A DNA stretch of 64,000 nucleotides from Spinacia oleracea (Eukaryota > Streptophyta > Magnoliopsida > Caryophyllales > Amaranthaceae), in contig NC_079487.1 of assembly GCF_020520425.1 (NCBI RefSeq), positions 109,030,141 through 109,094,140 of the forward strand, read 5' to 3'. Below, piece by piece: positions 1-11,890 of the stretch. The notes beneath the pieces were generated by a model, which was given only the letters and a program-made list of their open reading frames with translations, was not told the origin of the DNA and made no database searches. Within the stretch, counting starts at the first letter, position 1, and every line of letters starts with the position of its first letter. The translations under genes were made by a program, and so were the position numbers.

Positions 1-401
1 GGAGAGAGTACTCCGTATATACTCTGCGGAACAGTTGGTGTGACTTTGAGGAGCGTCGATGTTTTGATCAAGATTCAAGGGACTTTCATGGCACTAAAAA
101 AAGATTTGCATCTGTATATTATAGGTAGATTCCGGCACAGGACGGGTCGTGTAGGCCCACATGCTTGGCCAACGTGGCTCATGGTCTAACGAGCCGTTCC
201 TAGAACAGGTGAAGGGAAAGTTGTGCCGAGTCGGACTCGTGTCTCTAAGAGTAGATTTGTATGCTTATTTATAGGATTTGGTAGCTCTTTGATCTATTGG
301 TTGTATGTCGTACCGGAACTACCCTACCACAGCCCACAGCCAGGCTTCGTAAAAAAGTTGTGGTTTATATTTATAATATGAGCGAAGCTAAATATCTAAC
401 T
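1..401. other. Left-edge sequence without recognisable gene
   Basis: I see no long ORF, RNA gene or repeat that I can name here. It is mixed-composition plant DNA and may be the 3' flank of something outside the window. Confidence 0.4.
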
Positions 402-1798
402 GTTAGGTACTAATCGCTAACTGATGTACGATGTACCCCGGTACCCCAAAAAATGACGCGCTCATATTGTTTGTTCATTCTTGTCGACTGTTTGTTCTTT
501 TTTATTGTATTGTTTCTTCTTTCTTATTGTACTGTTTGTTCTTTCATGTTATTTTTTAAATTCATCATTAAATTTTCATAATTGTTGTATTTTTTGTTCT
601 TTCTTCTGGAATTTTTTGTTCTTTTTTATATTGTTTGTTAATTCTTTCTTGTTTATTTGTTTGTTTATAATAATCATATGGTTAATGTTCATAATTAAAC
701 TCTTCATTAATCTTTTATTCTTTCTTTTTGTATTGTTTGTTTTTTCTTGTTGTACTGTTTGTTCTTTCTTGTTGTTTTTTAAATTCATTCATCAAACTTA
801 TTGTTGTATTGTTTGTTCTTTCATGTTGGCTTTAAAATTCATCATAAAATTGTTCATAATTGTTGTATTGTTTGTTTTTTTTTTGGAATTTTATGTTCTT
901 TTTTATATTGTTTGTTCCTTTTTGCTGAATTATTTGTTCTTTCTTGTTTATTTGTTTGTTCATAATAATTATCTGCTTTATTGTTTGTTCTTTCTTGTTG
1001 TATTGTTTGTTCTTTCACGTTGGCTTTAAAATTCATCATAAAATTGTTCATAATTGTTATATTGTTTGTTCTTTTTTTTCCGGAATTTTATGTTCTTTTT
1101 TATATTGTTTGTTCTTTTTTGTTTATTTGTTCTTTCTTGTTTATTTGTTTGTTCAAAAAAAATACTTCCTCCGTTTCTGAAAATTCTTTACGCTTTGGAA
1201 TACGTGTCCAAAATATGAAAATTTTGACCGTAAATTTTCACTATTATATACATCAAAATGTTACATGTAAGATCTTGTTAGATTGGTCTCGTTATGTATT
1301 TTTAGAATATCAACTTTTTATAATTTTTTCACGTACGAAATTGGATATATTAGTAATTAAATATTGCATTGGAGTCCGTGCAAATAGTAACTGTAAAGAA
1401 CTTTTTGAAACGGAGGTAGTATATGGTTAAAAAACATAATGAAATTGTTCACTTCATTGGTGTTTTATGTTTTTACAAGCGCTTATATTGTTTATTTCCA
1501 AATAAATAAATAAAATGTTCATTTCCACAATAGTAAATGTTCATTTCCACAATAGTAAATGTTCATTTCCGAAATAGTAAATGTTCGTTTTTATGTTTTT
1601 ACAAGCGCCTATATTGTTTATTTCCAAATAAATAAATAAATGTTCATTTCCAAAATAGTAAATGTTCATTCCAAATAAATAAATAAATGTTCATTTCCGA
1701 AATAGTAAATATTCATTTTTGTACCAGTATATTAATGTTCATTTTAAACAACACAAAAGGACATCGTTTTGGATAGCCAAAAATTTGCGGTTAGGTAC
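402..1798. mobile_element. TGTTC-rich non-autonomous MULE-like element (copy A) with 9-bp duplications
   Basis: The 9-mer GTTAGGTAC lies at 402-410 and again at 1790-1798, so the element body is 411-1789. The body is a dense run of TTTGTTCTTTC-type motifs (about 466-1155) followed by ATGTTCATTTCC-type motifs (about 1440-1745), with a Stowaway MITE inserted at 1165-1419. The right end reads AGCCAAAAATTTGCG, nearly the same as the right end of the element at 15195-18530 and related to that at 3582-7503. The left end is not a clear inverted copy. A 9-bp duplication is the Mutator hallmark. No transposase is present, and the long ORFs here are low-complexity translations of the repeat. Confidence 0.5.
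1165..1419. mobile_element. Stowaway-like MITE (Tc1/mariner type)
   Basis: The left end CTTCCTCCGTTTC and the right end GAAACGGAGGTAG are imperfect inverted repeats flanked by TA (1163-1164 and 1420-1421). The next bases, AAATTCTTTACG and TGTAAAGAACTTT, continue the inverted pairing. CTCCCTCCGT termini with a TA target are typical of plant Stowaway elements. It is non-coding and nested in the TGTTC-rich element. Confidence 0.8.
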
Positions 1799-2336
1799 CT
1801 GTAACGGAGTATTTAGCAAAGTAATAAATTTAGTGGACTAAAATTAACACTGATGCAAATGTTCTTGGATGGTTTTTGTTTGTTTGTTGAGCTTTGTTGT
1901 TTCTTTTTTATCTTTGGCGATTAATAAAATTTACTTTAATTGCCAAAAAAAAAAAACAAGAAATCAATTTTCTCGCTTGGGGAGACCTCTAATACAATAC
2001 ACCGGTTCTATACAAAATTTTGCCTCCCGGCCAAATAAATATCACGTGCGTCAGCATAAAATAGAGATAAGAAATGAAGAACCTTGAATTGGTAACATGT
2101 AGAGGTTAACGACTTAGCGTGTATAGTTGAATATCCATGTTTGTTAGTTTACTAATAATAGTACGGAGTAGTAGTTGTAGCAAATACAAAAAGCGTCGGC
2201 AAACCCCTTTTCTTGCATATGTAGTTTACGCGTTGATTTGGCAAGCGCATGTCTACGCCTAAGTTAGTCCATATTACCACTTACTTCGTACAAAGGTCTG
2301 TTTAGGGTCAATGTTCAGCCTAAGCATAAATGCGTT

Positions 2337-2988
2337 AGATGTCAATGGGGCGGGGCGGGGCGGGGCGGATGCGGATGTAGGTCCCTCCATCCCCAGCCCC
2401 ACCTAAAATTTTCATCCCCATTCCCGCCCCATCACCCATGGCGGGTACAAAGTTCATCCTCATCCCCGCCCCAACGGGTGTAAGCTAAAATCCATCCCCG
2501 CCCCGCCACCCAACTGGGTATCCATCCCCGTCTTATCCCCGCTTCATACCCGCGCTAATACCCGCCTAATTTTTCTTATTTAGCAAACATTTGCCATATA
2601 TACGGAGTAATCAAAGTTAACTATAGAAAAAAAATACCTTATGACTAAAGTAACTTATATAATCGAAAAAAATACTCGTCATAACAAAAAAAATCCAAAC
2701 AATAAATATAAAAATCTCACCTAAATTTATATTATCACCTAAAGATGCAAATAAATCCAAATTCACCCCATCACCCATTGCGGGTATGAAGCGGGGCGAG
2801 TGGGGATGGGGCGGGGAGAATGGGGATGGGGCGGGTTCAACACAAAATCCACACCCGCCCCATCACCTATGGCGGGTACGATTTTTATACCCATCCCCGC
2901 CCCATCACCCGTCAAACCTACCTCCATCCCCGCCTACTTGGGGCGGATGCGGGGCGGGTCTCCCGCAAAACCCGCCCCACTGACATCT
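2337..2988. mobile_element. G/C-rich hAT-type MITE
   Basis: The terminal inverted repeat is AGATGTCAATGGGGCGGG on the left and its near-complement CCCGCCCCACTGACATCT on the right. The flanks AATGCGTT and TATGCGTA match at 6 of 8 positions, which suggests an 8-bp hAT target duplication. Both arms consist of GGGGCGGG or CCCCGCCCC motifs around an A/T-rich centre (about 2570-2760). Short glycine/proline-rich ORFs across 2786-2997 are by-products of this composition. Confidence 0.7.
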
Positions 2989-3572
2989 TATGCGTAGGTC
3001 TGAATTCCTGTACCAGTTTTCGGTTTTGCGCTTACTGCTGGAGCGGACGAGCGGTGGTTGTAGAGGCGAGGGGAGGGAGTTTCTCAGTATTGGTGTCATA
3101 TTACCGACCTCCCGTTATTAAGGGGAGCATTCTTGGGAAAACTATGAATTTATGCCCATGTCACCTCCTTTGATGTCGAACCTTGTTATTTATGTTCAAT
3201 AATTGAAGGAATAATTTCAACCTTCTTTTAACATTAACAGTAATTCAATTGGGCAATATTAGTAACATTTAGTATACTATCAGACTGTTCGCTACTTATT
3301 CAAGTGTTAAACCATATTCAATAGTAACGGTAACACCGTCTTTTACATGAATTTTCATAACAATTTCCTCAAATTATCCGATAACAATAGACTTCAGACA
3401 AATGAAATCACACTATCCTTTTGCTATGGGCTAAGCCATGCACATGACCAAGCTAGCTCCGTCCATCAACCCATGATGATTAAGCCCAAAACACGCATAA
3501 AATGGGTTTTAATATCTTTTCCTCAAGAGAAGTATTATAATCATAATTAAATCAATCTCAATTAAAAACAGT
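2989..3572. other. Intergenic, no supported feature
   Basis: Between the hAT MITE and the next TGTTC element I see only short ORFs with no recognisable motif and no clear repeat structure. Confidence 0.4.
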
Positions 3573-4392
3573 GATATAGGTCAACGCGCGGATGGTGCAG
3601 GGGTCTACACGTAGATCTACGTGCACCTGCACCAAAACGCAAAAACATTAAAAGAACATAAGAAACTAAACAGAAAGAACATAATAGAGTAAACGAAAAG
3701 AACATTAACTTAAAGCTGAAAAGAACACTAATGTTAAAAAACTAAAGAAAATGTACAAAATTGAAAATAACATATTCTCTCTCCTGATACACTATAAAAA
3801 GAACAACTATTTTACAAAAAGAACATCAAGTGAAAAATGCAACAGAAAAACAAAAAAAAAAAATATTTTATCGAATAATATTATAAAAAAATTAAAAAAC
3901 AGTTAAAAAGTTAAAAAGAACACAAAATAATTAAAAAAAGAACAACAACTTTTTTAGAAAACACAAAGAACAAAATCAAAATAAAAATAAAATAACAAAA
4001 ACTCAATTTTTTTTATAAAAAAAAAAGACAACAAAAAAAGAACAAGAGAACAAAACACATGAAAAAGAACAACATTTTCTTTTCCCTTATCAAACAAAAG
4101 AACAAAATGAAAGGGACGAAAAGAACAACAAATCTATGTTCTTTTATTAGTTGTATTTGTTCTTTTCAAACCACTCAGTGTTCTAATTAAAAAAACAAAA
4201 ACGCATTTCCGTTGAAAGTTCAAACAGCTAGATATACAAAACTCAAGGCCTAATCAACCAATAAAAACACACAATCAAAATTAAATCATTAAATGACTTG
4301 AAATTTTAAAAACTAAAGAAGAAAATGGAGGAAGCTTTATACCAAAATGGGAGTAAGAATCAAAGTAAAAGTATATACAGTGGTAAGATGGT

Positions 4393-4498
4393 TTAATCAA
4401 AGTGTAGTTCCCATTGGCAGAGGCCGACTAACTTGTAAGCTGAGCCATTCTTCAACCAAATCTGACGGTGCTTGGTGAAATATAAACGGTTGGAGCTC
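4393..4498 (-). pseudogene. Exon-like fragment carried in a MULE-like element
   Basis: On the minus strand a splice-acceptor-like tract (ending TTTAG at 4499-4503) precedes a 34-codon reading frame that ends in TAA at 4393-4395. The peptide is not low-complexity. It includes RLYFTKHRQIWLKNG and ends KLVGLCQWELHFD, unlike the surrounding A/T-rich repeat. It resembles the last exon of a host gene taken up by a Pack-MULE. I do not recognise the family, and no partner exon is visible nearby, so function and expression are unknown. Confidence 0.35.
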
Positions 4499-5109
4499 CT
4501 AAACAATCAGAAAATGTAATCAAATAAAGATTATTAAGCTCAAAAGTTTGTGTGCATGCAGCAGCAGTTGGATTTCTTGTGTTTTTATTGTTTGAGACGT
4601 TTGAGTTTTCTTTCTTACTTTCCTACATATTTAAATCTACAGGTTGAAGAACAAATGGATTAGATATGTAGGAAGCATAACTTTTTGGTGGTGCATGGAT
4701 TTGGCACGTGCAAATATTGAATTGGCTCATGCATTTGGCCGGCTATATTTCTTTTTGTGATCATCGTAAACTTTACAAGGAGGAAGTGTAACTTTTTGGT
4801 GGTGCATGGACTCACACATGTAATTAATGGCTCTTGTGGCTATAATTTTTTGTGATTATCGTAAATGTTATAACTTGAATTGTGACACGATATCATTTTT
4901 AGGGCCTACTTAAATTATATATGTAAGTACTAGCAAAGTACTTCATTTTGTATATATATATTTTCAATTGATTGAACAATCATATATGTAATTATGGTTT
5001 AGTTGGGAATGTAATTCTGGTCATCCTTGATCTACAAGATTTAATTTATTTATATATATGTTTATTCGATCTATTTTTGAAATGCAACAGGAAATAATTA
5101 TATATATAG

Positions 5110-5487
5110 CAGATTACAGCCGTTGCATTTGGGGAAAAAAAAGTGGTTACTAACTCTAATGCAACGGTTCAAATTAATGGCGGTAAATGTCAATGGCCGT
5201 TGCATTAGATGAAAATAACTGTTACAGTAAACCTAAGGCAACGGTTTTGGGTAAATTGAACAAAGCGTTGCAATAGGTGTAAAAACCGTTGAAATAGTTC
5301 TATTGCAACGGTTTATAAGGATTGTTTACAAACTGTTGCAATACCTTGATGGAACCGTTGCATTACACCTAAAGCAACGGCAGCAACTGCAACGGTTGTA
5401 TAACCGTTGCAATAGAGCTATGGCAACGTTTATCCGCTCTATTGCAACGGTTATCGGCCGTTGCATATGCTCGTTTATGTAGTAGTG
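5110..5487 (-). mobile_element. CACTA transposon terminus with subterminal repeats
   Basis: On the minus strand the sequence starts at 5487 with CACTACTACATAAACG, a typical CACTA terminal inverted repeat. It is followed by many direct and inverted copies of CAACGGTT (CCGTTGCA), the usual CACTA subterminal pattern. No second CACTA end is visible, so this is a truncated or deleted copy. It sits inside the TGTTC-rich MULE-like element. Confidence 0.65.
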
Positions 5488-7512
5488 ACGACGATATTTT
5501 GATGCACTTAAAACTAAATCTATATTTTTATTTAAATGTATTTTTTTTTCTTATCCAACGCATCAGATCTATGTTCTTTTATTAAGTGTTATTTGTTCTA
5601 TTCAAACATTTTATGTTCTAACTAAAAAAAGACGAAACGACGATTTTTTGATGCACTTAAAACTAAATCTATATTTTTTTTAAAAGTATTTTTGTTCTTT
5701 TACCACGAATCAGACTATGTTCTTTTTTTAGTGTTATGTGTTCTTTTCAAACCATTATATGTTCTTTTTTTAACAATCTATGTACTTTGATATAAAAGAA
5801 CAAACGATGTTGATTTAAAGAACAAACTATGTTGATGCCACAGTAAAAGTAAGTTGTGAAAAGAACATTACAATTTGAAAAGAACATTAGAGAAAAGAAC
5901 AAGGAAACGTACCTTAAACACTTGATCAACATTTATCAGGAGCATCAATATCTTTTAATAAATATTCAAAAACTGATCCCAATCCTCGGAAAATATCACG
6001 CTCTCCAGATATTCTCTTGCTTCGAAAACTAGCCAAATTGAACTAGTGTTTTTCTTAATTCACTCATTTTCAACAAAGGAGAAACAGTCATAAAGCTTTT
6101 AGAGAGAGAATAAGGAGAAAATATATTTTTTTACTCTTTCACTCACCATCTCACTCTTTCTCTCTCAAAAAATCTCTCTTATGTTGATAGAATATAAATC
6201 CTCTTCTCTTTCTCTCTCTAAAATGTATTTCTAAAATGACTAATGGTTATGATTCATAAGTACAATTATTATATATATAGTTGCTGAAAAATAGAAAATG
6301 AAAAAATAGGAAGTAGAATCAAAGAATAACAGAGAAGGAGAAAGGAAAAATTCTTAAAGAGTGCATAATGAGAACTATGCACGTGTTTTTATTTTGTTCT
6401 TTCAACAGAATATTATAAAAAGAACAAATGAAAAGACTAAAAGAACAAATAGAGGGACTAAAAGAACAAGTCAAGTACCTTGTCCAACAATAATATATGA
6501 TTCAGAATCATCATTTTCATCATTATGTTATGAATTATCAAGCACATTCTTCATAATATCTGAAAAAATAAAAGGTTAACATGTATAAAACCAAGAAAAA
6601 GAACGCACTCAAAAGAACAAAGGATAAATAAAAAGTAAGAAGAAAAATAACACAATAACATAAAAAGAACAAGTTATGAAACGCAAATGAAATTGAAAAT
6701 AATAAAAAAGAAGAACACAATAGAATGAAAGAACAAATTATGAAACGCAAATGATCTATTTCTCTACTATAATGAAACTATTCTTTTAATACGAGCATAA
6801 ATAAACTGTTCTTTTAATACGAGCATATGTTCTTTTATTACGTAAAACTGTTCTTTTCTGGAAAAAAAATCGTAATTACATAATCAAAATCTTCAAAATC
6901 AGCGATTTCAACGAAATCAGCGTGTTGTTACATAATTTGATTCATTAAAACCATCAAAACTCGATTATTACAAAAACAAAATCATCAAACTAATCAAAAT
7001 CATCAAACACACGATTATTACAAAATCAAAATCATCAAAACATAGAATTTATTATTTCAAAATTGAAAAATTACCTCCCAAAATCTGATTATCAGCTGCA
7101 GAATTCAGATTTGAAGAAGAAGAATCGATTTAATTTGATGTTGAAGTAGAAAAATCAACGAATTTTTGGGAATTTTCACTACTTTCTCTCTCTAAGAACC
7201 ATTTTAGAAAACGTAGTTCATACTTTCTCTCTCCTCTTCACAATTTGAGTTCAAAACATAAAATCTAGAAAAATATATATATCGCAAGAAGAAAGAAAAT
7301 CGAATAAAAAACGCGAAAAACAGAGCTGAAAAGAACAGAGTCTTTAATGTTCTTTTGTTCAAGGGTATTGTTCTTTTGTTCAAGGAAAATGTTCTTTTGT
7401 TCCCGGAATTTAATGAAACACGCGTGTTTTATGTGTTTTCCATGTCGTTTTGTTTCCAGTGCACCTAGAGCACGGTGCACACGCCTGCACCATCAAATTT
7501 GCGGATATAGGT

Positions 7513-8191
7513 ATGTTTCCCATCATGCAAAACAAAATAGCCAATGAGTTAGTATCGTCACATTTGTCGGATCAATAATTTTGGCATACCACTTTAATGA
7601 TTTTAGCACATCTGTGTGTGAGTAGAGCACTGTTTATAACGAGTGTGCCAAGATCACTTCCCTATTTGCCGTCCTGTCTTATGTGGCAGGAAGAAGAAAA
7701 TAGAGGGTGAGTTCTTCTTACTTTTTGGCTTTCTTTCAAGCAATCAAGCACACGCCAAGTGGTTCTTTTTCCTTTGGAAGAATAGCCTATCACTTTCCAT
7801 CTTAAATTCTTAATACAATTATTAATCTAATATGACCTAGCAATGTATGAATATTGAATACGACAGGTAAAATACATATAAACCGTAAATTGTTGTGATT
7901 GTTTCACTGTACTGCATAACACAACGCGTATGTATGAAAGAACCACCCTAATTTAAAGGCAAGTCCGAAAAGCAGGAATAAGATGACCTTTACCTAAAGT
8001 TGATTTATACTACTTTACTATTATCATCCCCAGAAAAAAGAAGAATCTAATGCCTTCATGGTTATGTTTAAATGCAGGTATATATGTGCCTTAACAAATG
8101 CAGAAACATAAGCAATTTCTAGTTTTTCCTACATTTCTCGCTCTTTCTTAGAGTTACAGACTTTCATATTACAATCCCATCAGAAAAAATT
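7513..8191 (+). promoter_or_regulatory. Upstream region of the HMA-protein gene
   Basis: This gene-free stretch separates the MULE-like element from the HMA gene and should hold its promoter and leader. I see no unambiguous TATA box or other element that I would name. The T/C-rich run shortly before the ATG at 8192 could be leader sequence. Confidence 0.35.
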
Positions 8192-8636
8192 ATGACAAAT
8201 GTAAGTATTCATTTCGTACAATTTCTATGTGAATTCAGCATCATTTTTAAACATAACCTTTTCGGCGTCATCCATTAACAGGTGGTTGAGTTGAAGGTGG
8301 GACTGCATTGTGATGAATGCATAAAGAAGATATTGAAGGCCATCAAAAAGATTCAAGGTAAAGAACACACAACCTGTAATATTAGTCAAATATTACATGT
8401 TCTGTTCTTTTTAGGAAATCTGTTATTTCATTAATTATGTTGATGTTGATTTTGTTTCTTGATTTCTTGGCTAAGATATTGAAACCTACAACATCGATAC
8501 ACAGCTTAACAAAGTCACAGTAACGGGAAATGTTACCGAGGAGGAGGTGATACGAGTGATCCATAAAATTGGAAAGACAGCAACCACTTGGGATGACCGC
8601 CAACAATCAAACAGTGTGGCATCAGGGTATATGTGA
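8192..8636 (+). CDS. Small HMA-domain metal-binding protein (HIPP/ATX1-like)
   Basis: Three exons join in frame: 8192-8200, 8282-8357 and 8476-8636, all with GT/AG introns, giving 81 residues. The protein is essentially one heavy-metal-associated domain of the ferredoxin-like fold. It starts MTNVVELKVGLHCDEC, with the metal-binding pair C13-x2-C16. The second half (VTVTGNVTEEEVIRVIHKIGK) matches the usual beta-alpha-beta end. Family members bind soft metal ions in the cytosol or nucleus and act as chaperones or scaffolds. There is no basic linker and no C-terminal CaaX box (it ends SGYM), so it is an HPP-like, non-prenylated form unless an alternative 3' exon exists. A GT directly after ASG could be an alternative donor. 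The three-codon first exon follows the pattern common in this family. Confidence 0.85.
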
Positions 8637-9413
8637 TCTTATTTCTGCAATTTCTGGAGTTATCTGAAATTTTCGTCCTACATCTCATAGCATATGAAGA
8701 TTTATATAGTAATATCGTTGTATACAGTATAAGCAGTTGATTTTAGAATGTAGCTACATTGTTTTCAACCTGTAATTCAACACACTTCTCTCTGTTGATG
8801 TTCAACATTTTGATGCAGTTTTATCTTCCTGCTGTTCATTTCTTGCTGCTCATGTATTTCTTACAGAATTCTTTCAACTTTAAGCTAATTGGGTTAAGTA
8901 AATGTCTAAAATATATAACACAAATCTGTTCTTTACTTTTATAGTTGTATGATAAGGACTTCATTGGGAATCAGTTGTTGCCTAATGCCGGGTCATTTAA
9001 TGGTGTAACCTCATTGTCCTAGTCGAGTAGATGGTGGTATCAGACTATCACCTGTTCAAATTTAGCAACATAAGATAGCTGATTGACTAGTTAATCAACA
9101 AGCAAAAACCAAATCATTAACCAAACACTAAACATGATGGATATAGTGTTCCCAATGATCCAATATTTGCTTCACCATAACTTCTTCTGCTATCAGATTA
9201 GATAATGCAGGCAAAGAAAACTGGGATCTCAAGTAAACAACGTATGCATAATTACAAATATCAAACCTTGTCTGTTAAGTCTAATCCTTCTGCAACCACT
9301 GAAAAACATACACTAATTAAGGTGCATCTTCCTAATAATGAAAAGGTCAATAACCGTGTTACTACAAAACAATATAAGCAAATCCACTAATAAGGAGAAA
9401 GCAGCAAGCATTA
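8637..9413. other. Convergent intergenic region
   Basis: This lies between the 3' ends of the HMA gene (+) and the Myb/SANT gene (-). It should contain both 3' UTRs. I see no further ORF with recognisable motifs and no clear mobile element. Confidence 0.45.
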
Positions 9414-11890
9414 CTAGTCCAAATAAATGATGCATTTCTCATTTGGCCTAGAAGTTGCAACTTGTTTGGTTTTGCTGCCTACCTCTGTATTCTGAGCTGC
9501 TATTCTCTTCCCAGAAACTGAACCCAGTGGTTGAGAGGATTTACGTTTGTTGTTGCTGGCTCGTGAAATAGAGCTAGTGACTGGAGTAATCATCCCAGGT
9601 GAGAAAGCATACTTTCCAGTAGCTATGGGCTTTGTAAATATTGTGCATAGATCATCATAAAGTGGACATCCGTACTTTCTGTAAGGTGCAGCTTCAGGAT
9701 GCACCTGCATAAGACCAATACATATTCAGTTCATCTAACTCAGTTAGTAGGGTAATTCTTTTCGTACTATTTCAGATTTTGGGTCGAGAATTTATATTCA
9801 AGACCCTAACTATTTGAGCTGTAACAAAAAGGGTTTCCTAATCAGCTTACTCGGTAAATAATAGAGCTTTTCATAACTGTTGACAGCTTACAGAGATAAT
9901 AGTCTGAAAGAAGCTAGGGGAGAACAAGTTATGGTGTATACCTCGATGTAATCCTTCCATAGTTCATAATCCACATCCACCATTTTTCTCCGATAGTCCC
10001 AGCCAAAGCCAGGGTGAGTGTACAATGGTTTCACAATACGATATCTTTTCTTCAACACGGCTAGGTGTTTCTTCAGCTCTTTCTTGTCAAACTCCGAACC
10101 AGTTTCATTTCTGAACTCTTGGCACACATGGTCCCAAACTTGCTCAGAAAATCCAGTAGCACATACGTCATCATGCATTTTCATTTCTTCCAGCAGCAAT
10201 TCCACAAATACTTTCTCTAGGCGCGGTGGCCAGTTTGGCTGAGACCAGACATCCTCTGAGTTTCCCTGCGAATATGCAGCTAATCTTAGAGATAAATGCA
10301 GAAGAACAAAACAATAAGTATTCATCGGTCAATTTCAGCTATCTTGATGCATAAAAGTGAAATTGGAAATATAAAAACAATCTTCACCAAATAAGTTTCA
10401 GCAAACCTCTAAATCTGTTATTAGATATTCCGACATACCTCTACTAACAGAAGGTTAAACCATATAACAGCAGGATCCAGGCATATACAATCTTATGCTA
10501 AGTATATGCATATCTAGAAAGTATACGTGATACAACTGATGTTTTCTAAGTACTTTATCATACTTTTAAAAATCAAATTATTGTTAAGACAAAGAACTAT
10601 CAATATGCAAGTCAGCCTAATGTAAACTTAAGAGATCCTTCACAAATCACAACACGTTCCCACGTCGTACTCGTTGGATTTAGAAGACCTCGTCCATAAG
10701 ACCATGAGTACTCCCTGCCCCATATAGTTTGCACTATTTTGAACATCATAGGATTGTAGAAAGTGATAAATTTGTATAAAATTCAGAGAGTACCAGTCTT
10801 ACGGGCACAACAGGAAGAGAAATAAACGCGTTTGGTCGAGATAAGTAACGGAAGATATTAAGTGGTATTAAGTTGTATTAGGTGGCTTAGGCACTTTTGC
10901 ATTGTTTCACTTTCTTCTTGGTACCACTTGACTATGCCTTCATTGTACTATATGTCTATATGTATTTGGCATATCAATAACATCAGTTTCAAGCTTGGAA
11001 ATATAATCACAGTTTACATGGTATCAGAGCCTAAAAAATGCAAAACTGCATAAGCCACTTAATACAACTTAATATTATCACTTAATAGGAGTACCCCTTA
11101 ATATCTTCCATTACTTATCTCAACACGTTTTGTACCTAGACAACAGGTGTCACACTATCACTCCCTAAAGACTTTACGTGTTGAGCAAGCTCACGTCTAA
11201 ATTTACAAATTACAACAAACAATGATATGTTTATTTGAAAGGTACTAAACTTTGTATATCTCTAACACATCTCAAAGCGCAACAACAAGACAGTCATCTG
11301 AAATATTGTTAACCAAAAGCATAACCGATTAACGTCAATCACCCTAGTACTAATAGAATTTGTAGAAATAAGCCGTACCATCACAAGTGACAACCATTTG
11401 AGATCCACATTACCACCAGAACGATCTTAAGTGTGTCCTACACTACTTGAAAATTGAAATCAAAACGTTTCATGGCACTCACGTAGAAACAACACATCTC
11501 AAAACAAAAATCAAAAATCAACTACGATTTATCGCATTTCTACTTAATGATTTAGGTTATCTAGCTATCTCACATGATAAACGAGCCAACAAAATTGAAA
11601 GCTTCTGATTTCACAAATTAAATCACGGAGTAATAAAGAATTTAAAGAAATCGGAGAATCTCCAACACAAAGAGAAGATTACGTAACAGAATCATATTTC
11701 GACAATCAAATTATATTTGTTCAACAATCAAACTACTTAATAACGACACAATTTCAACAATCAAATTCTATAAATTCAGGAATTCAGAAAAACAACATTT
11801 AATTGGGACAGTATAACAAAATTAAAGGAAACTAACCATAATTGAAGTAGACGGTGTTTTCCGGTTTCCTCCTCCTCCCTTCGTCATCAT
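9414..11890 (-). CDS. Myb/SANT-like DNA-binding domain protein
   Basis: Three exons on the minus strand join in phase 0: 11837-11890, 9942-10265 and 9414-9704, giving 222 residues. Residues 29-125 form a Myb/SANT-like domain (PF12776 type): NWPPRLEKVFVELLLEEM, then GFSEQVWDHVCQEF, a helix of KKELKKHLAVLKKRY, and the closing YELWKDYIE. The following HPEAAPYRKYGCPLYDDL is the conserved tail seen in L10-interacting Myb-domain and transposase-derived plant proteins. The C-terminus is basic (NNKRKS, GKRIAA) and may be a nuclear signal. The role is probably nuclear DNA or protein binding; targets cannot be read from sequence. The start ATG (11888-11890) is followed at once by a second ATG. Intron 1 (about 1.6 kb) contains a foldback MITE. 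Confidence 0.8.
10824..11137. mobile_element. Foldback MITE in intron 1 of the Myb/SANT gene
   Basis: Long imperfect inverted arms face each other: GAGATAAGTAACGGAAGATA near 10836 and the complement TATCTTCCATTACTTATCTC near 11100-11122. Pairing extends inward through AAGTTGTATTA...GTGGCTTA. The flanks ACGCGTTTGGT and ACACGTTTTGT agree at 9 of 11 positions, suggesting a mutated 9-bp class duplication. It is non-coding and lies within an intron, so it is spliced out of the host mRNA. Confidence 0.6.

Larger units (their letters stand above)
3573..7512. mobile_element. TGTTC-rich MULE-like element (copy B) with captured exon candidate
   Basis: The 9-mer GATATAGGT is found at 3573-3581 and 7504-7512, giving a body of 3582-7503. 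Nine bases inside each end, an imperfect inverted repeat begins: GATGGTGCAGG at 3591, with its complement CCTGCACCATC ending at 7494. The outermost nine bases differ between ends; the right one is AAATTTGCG, as in the element at 411-1789. Motifs of the type AAAAGAACA or TGTTCTTTT crowd 3640-4200, 5570-5905 and 6360-7400. The body also holds a CACTA terminus ending at 5487 and an exon-like ORF on the minus strand at 4393-4498. No transposase is seen, so it would be mobilised in trans. Confidence 0.6.

Noticed and set aside
466-1155. Regularly spaced TGTTC motifs that might suggest a CRISPR-like array
   Set aside because: Spacing is irregular, motifs are too short, and the host is a plant; this is transposon subterminal repeat.
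481-1430. Long overlapping ORFs rich in F, L, C and V (up to 182 codons)
   Set aside because: They are translations of T-rich TTTGTTCTTTC repeats, open in several frames at once, with no domain; they are not genes.
11016-11034. Initiator tRNA-Met primer-binding-like word suggesting an LTR retrotransposon start
   Set aside because: No LTR pair or polyprotein is nearby, and the surroundings are a foldback MITE; kept only as an observation.
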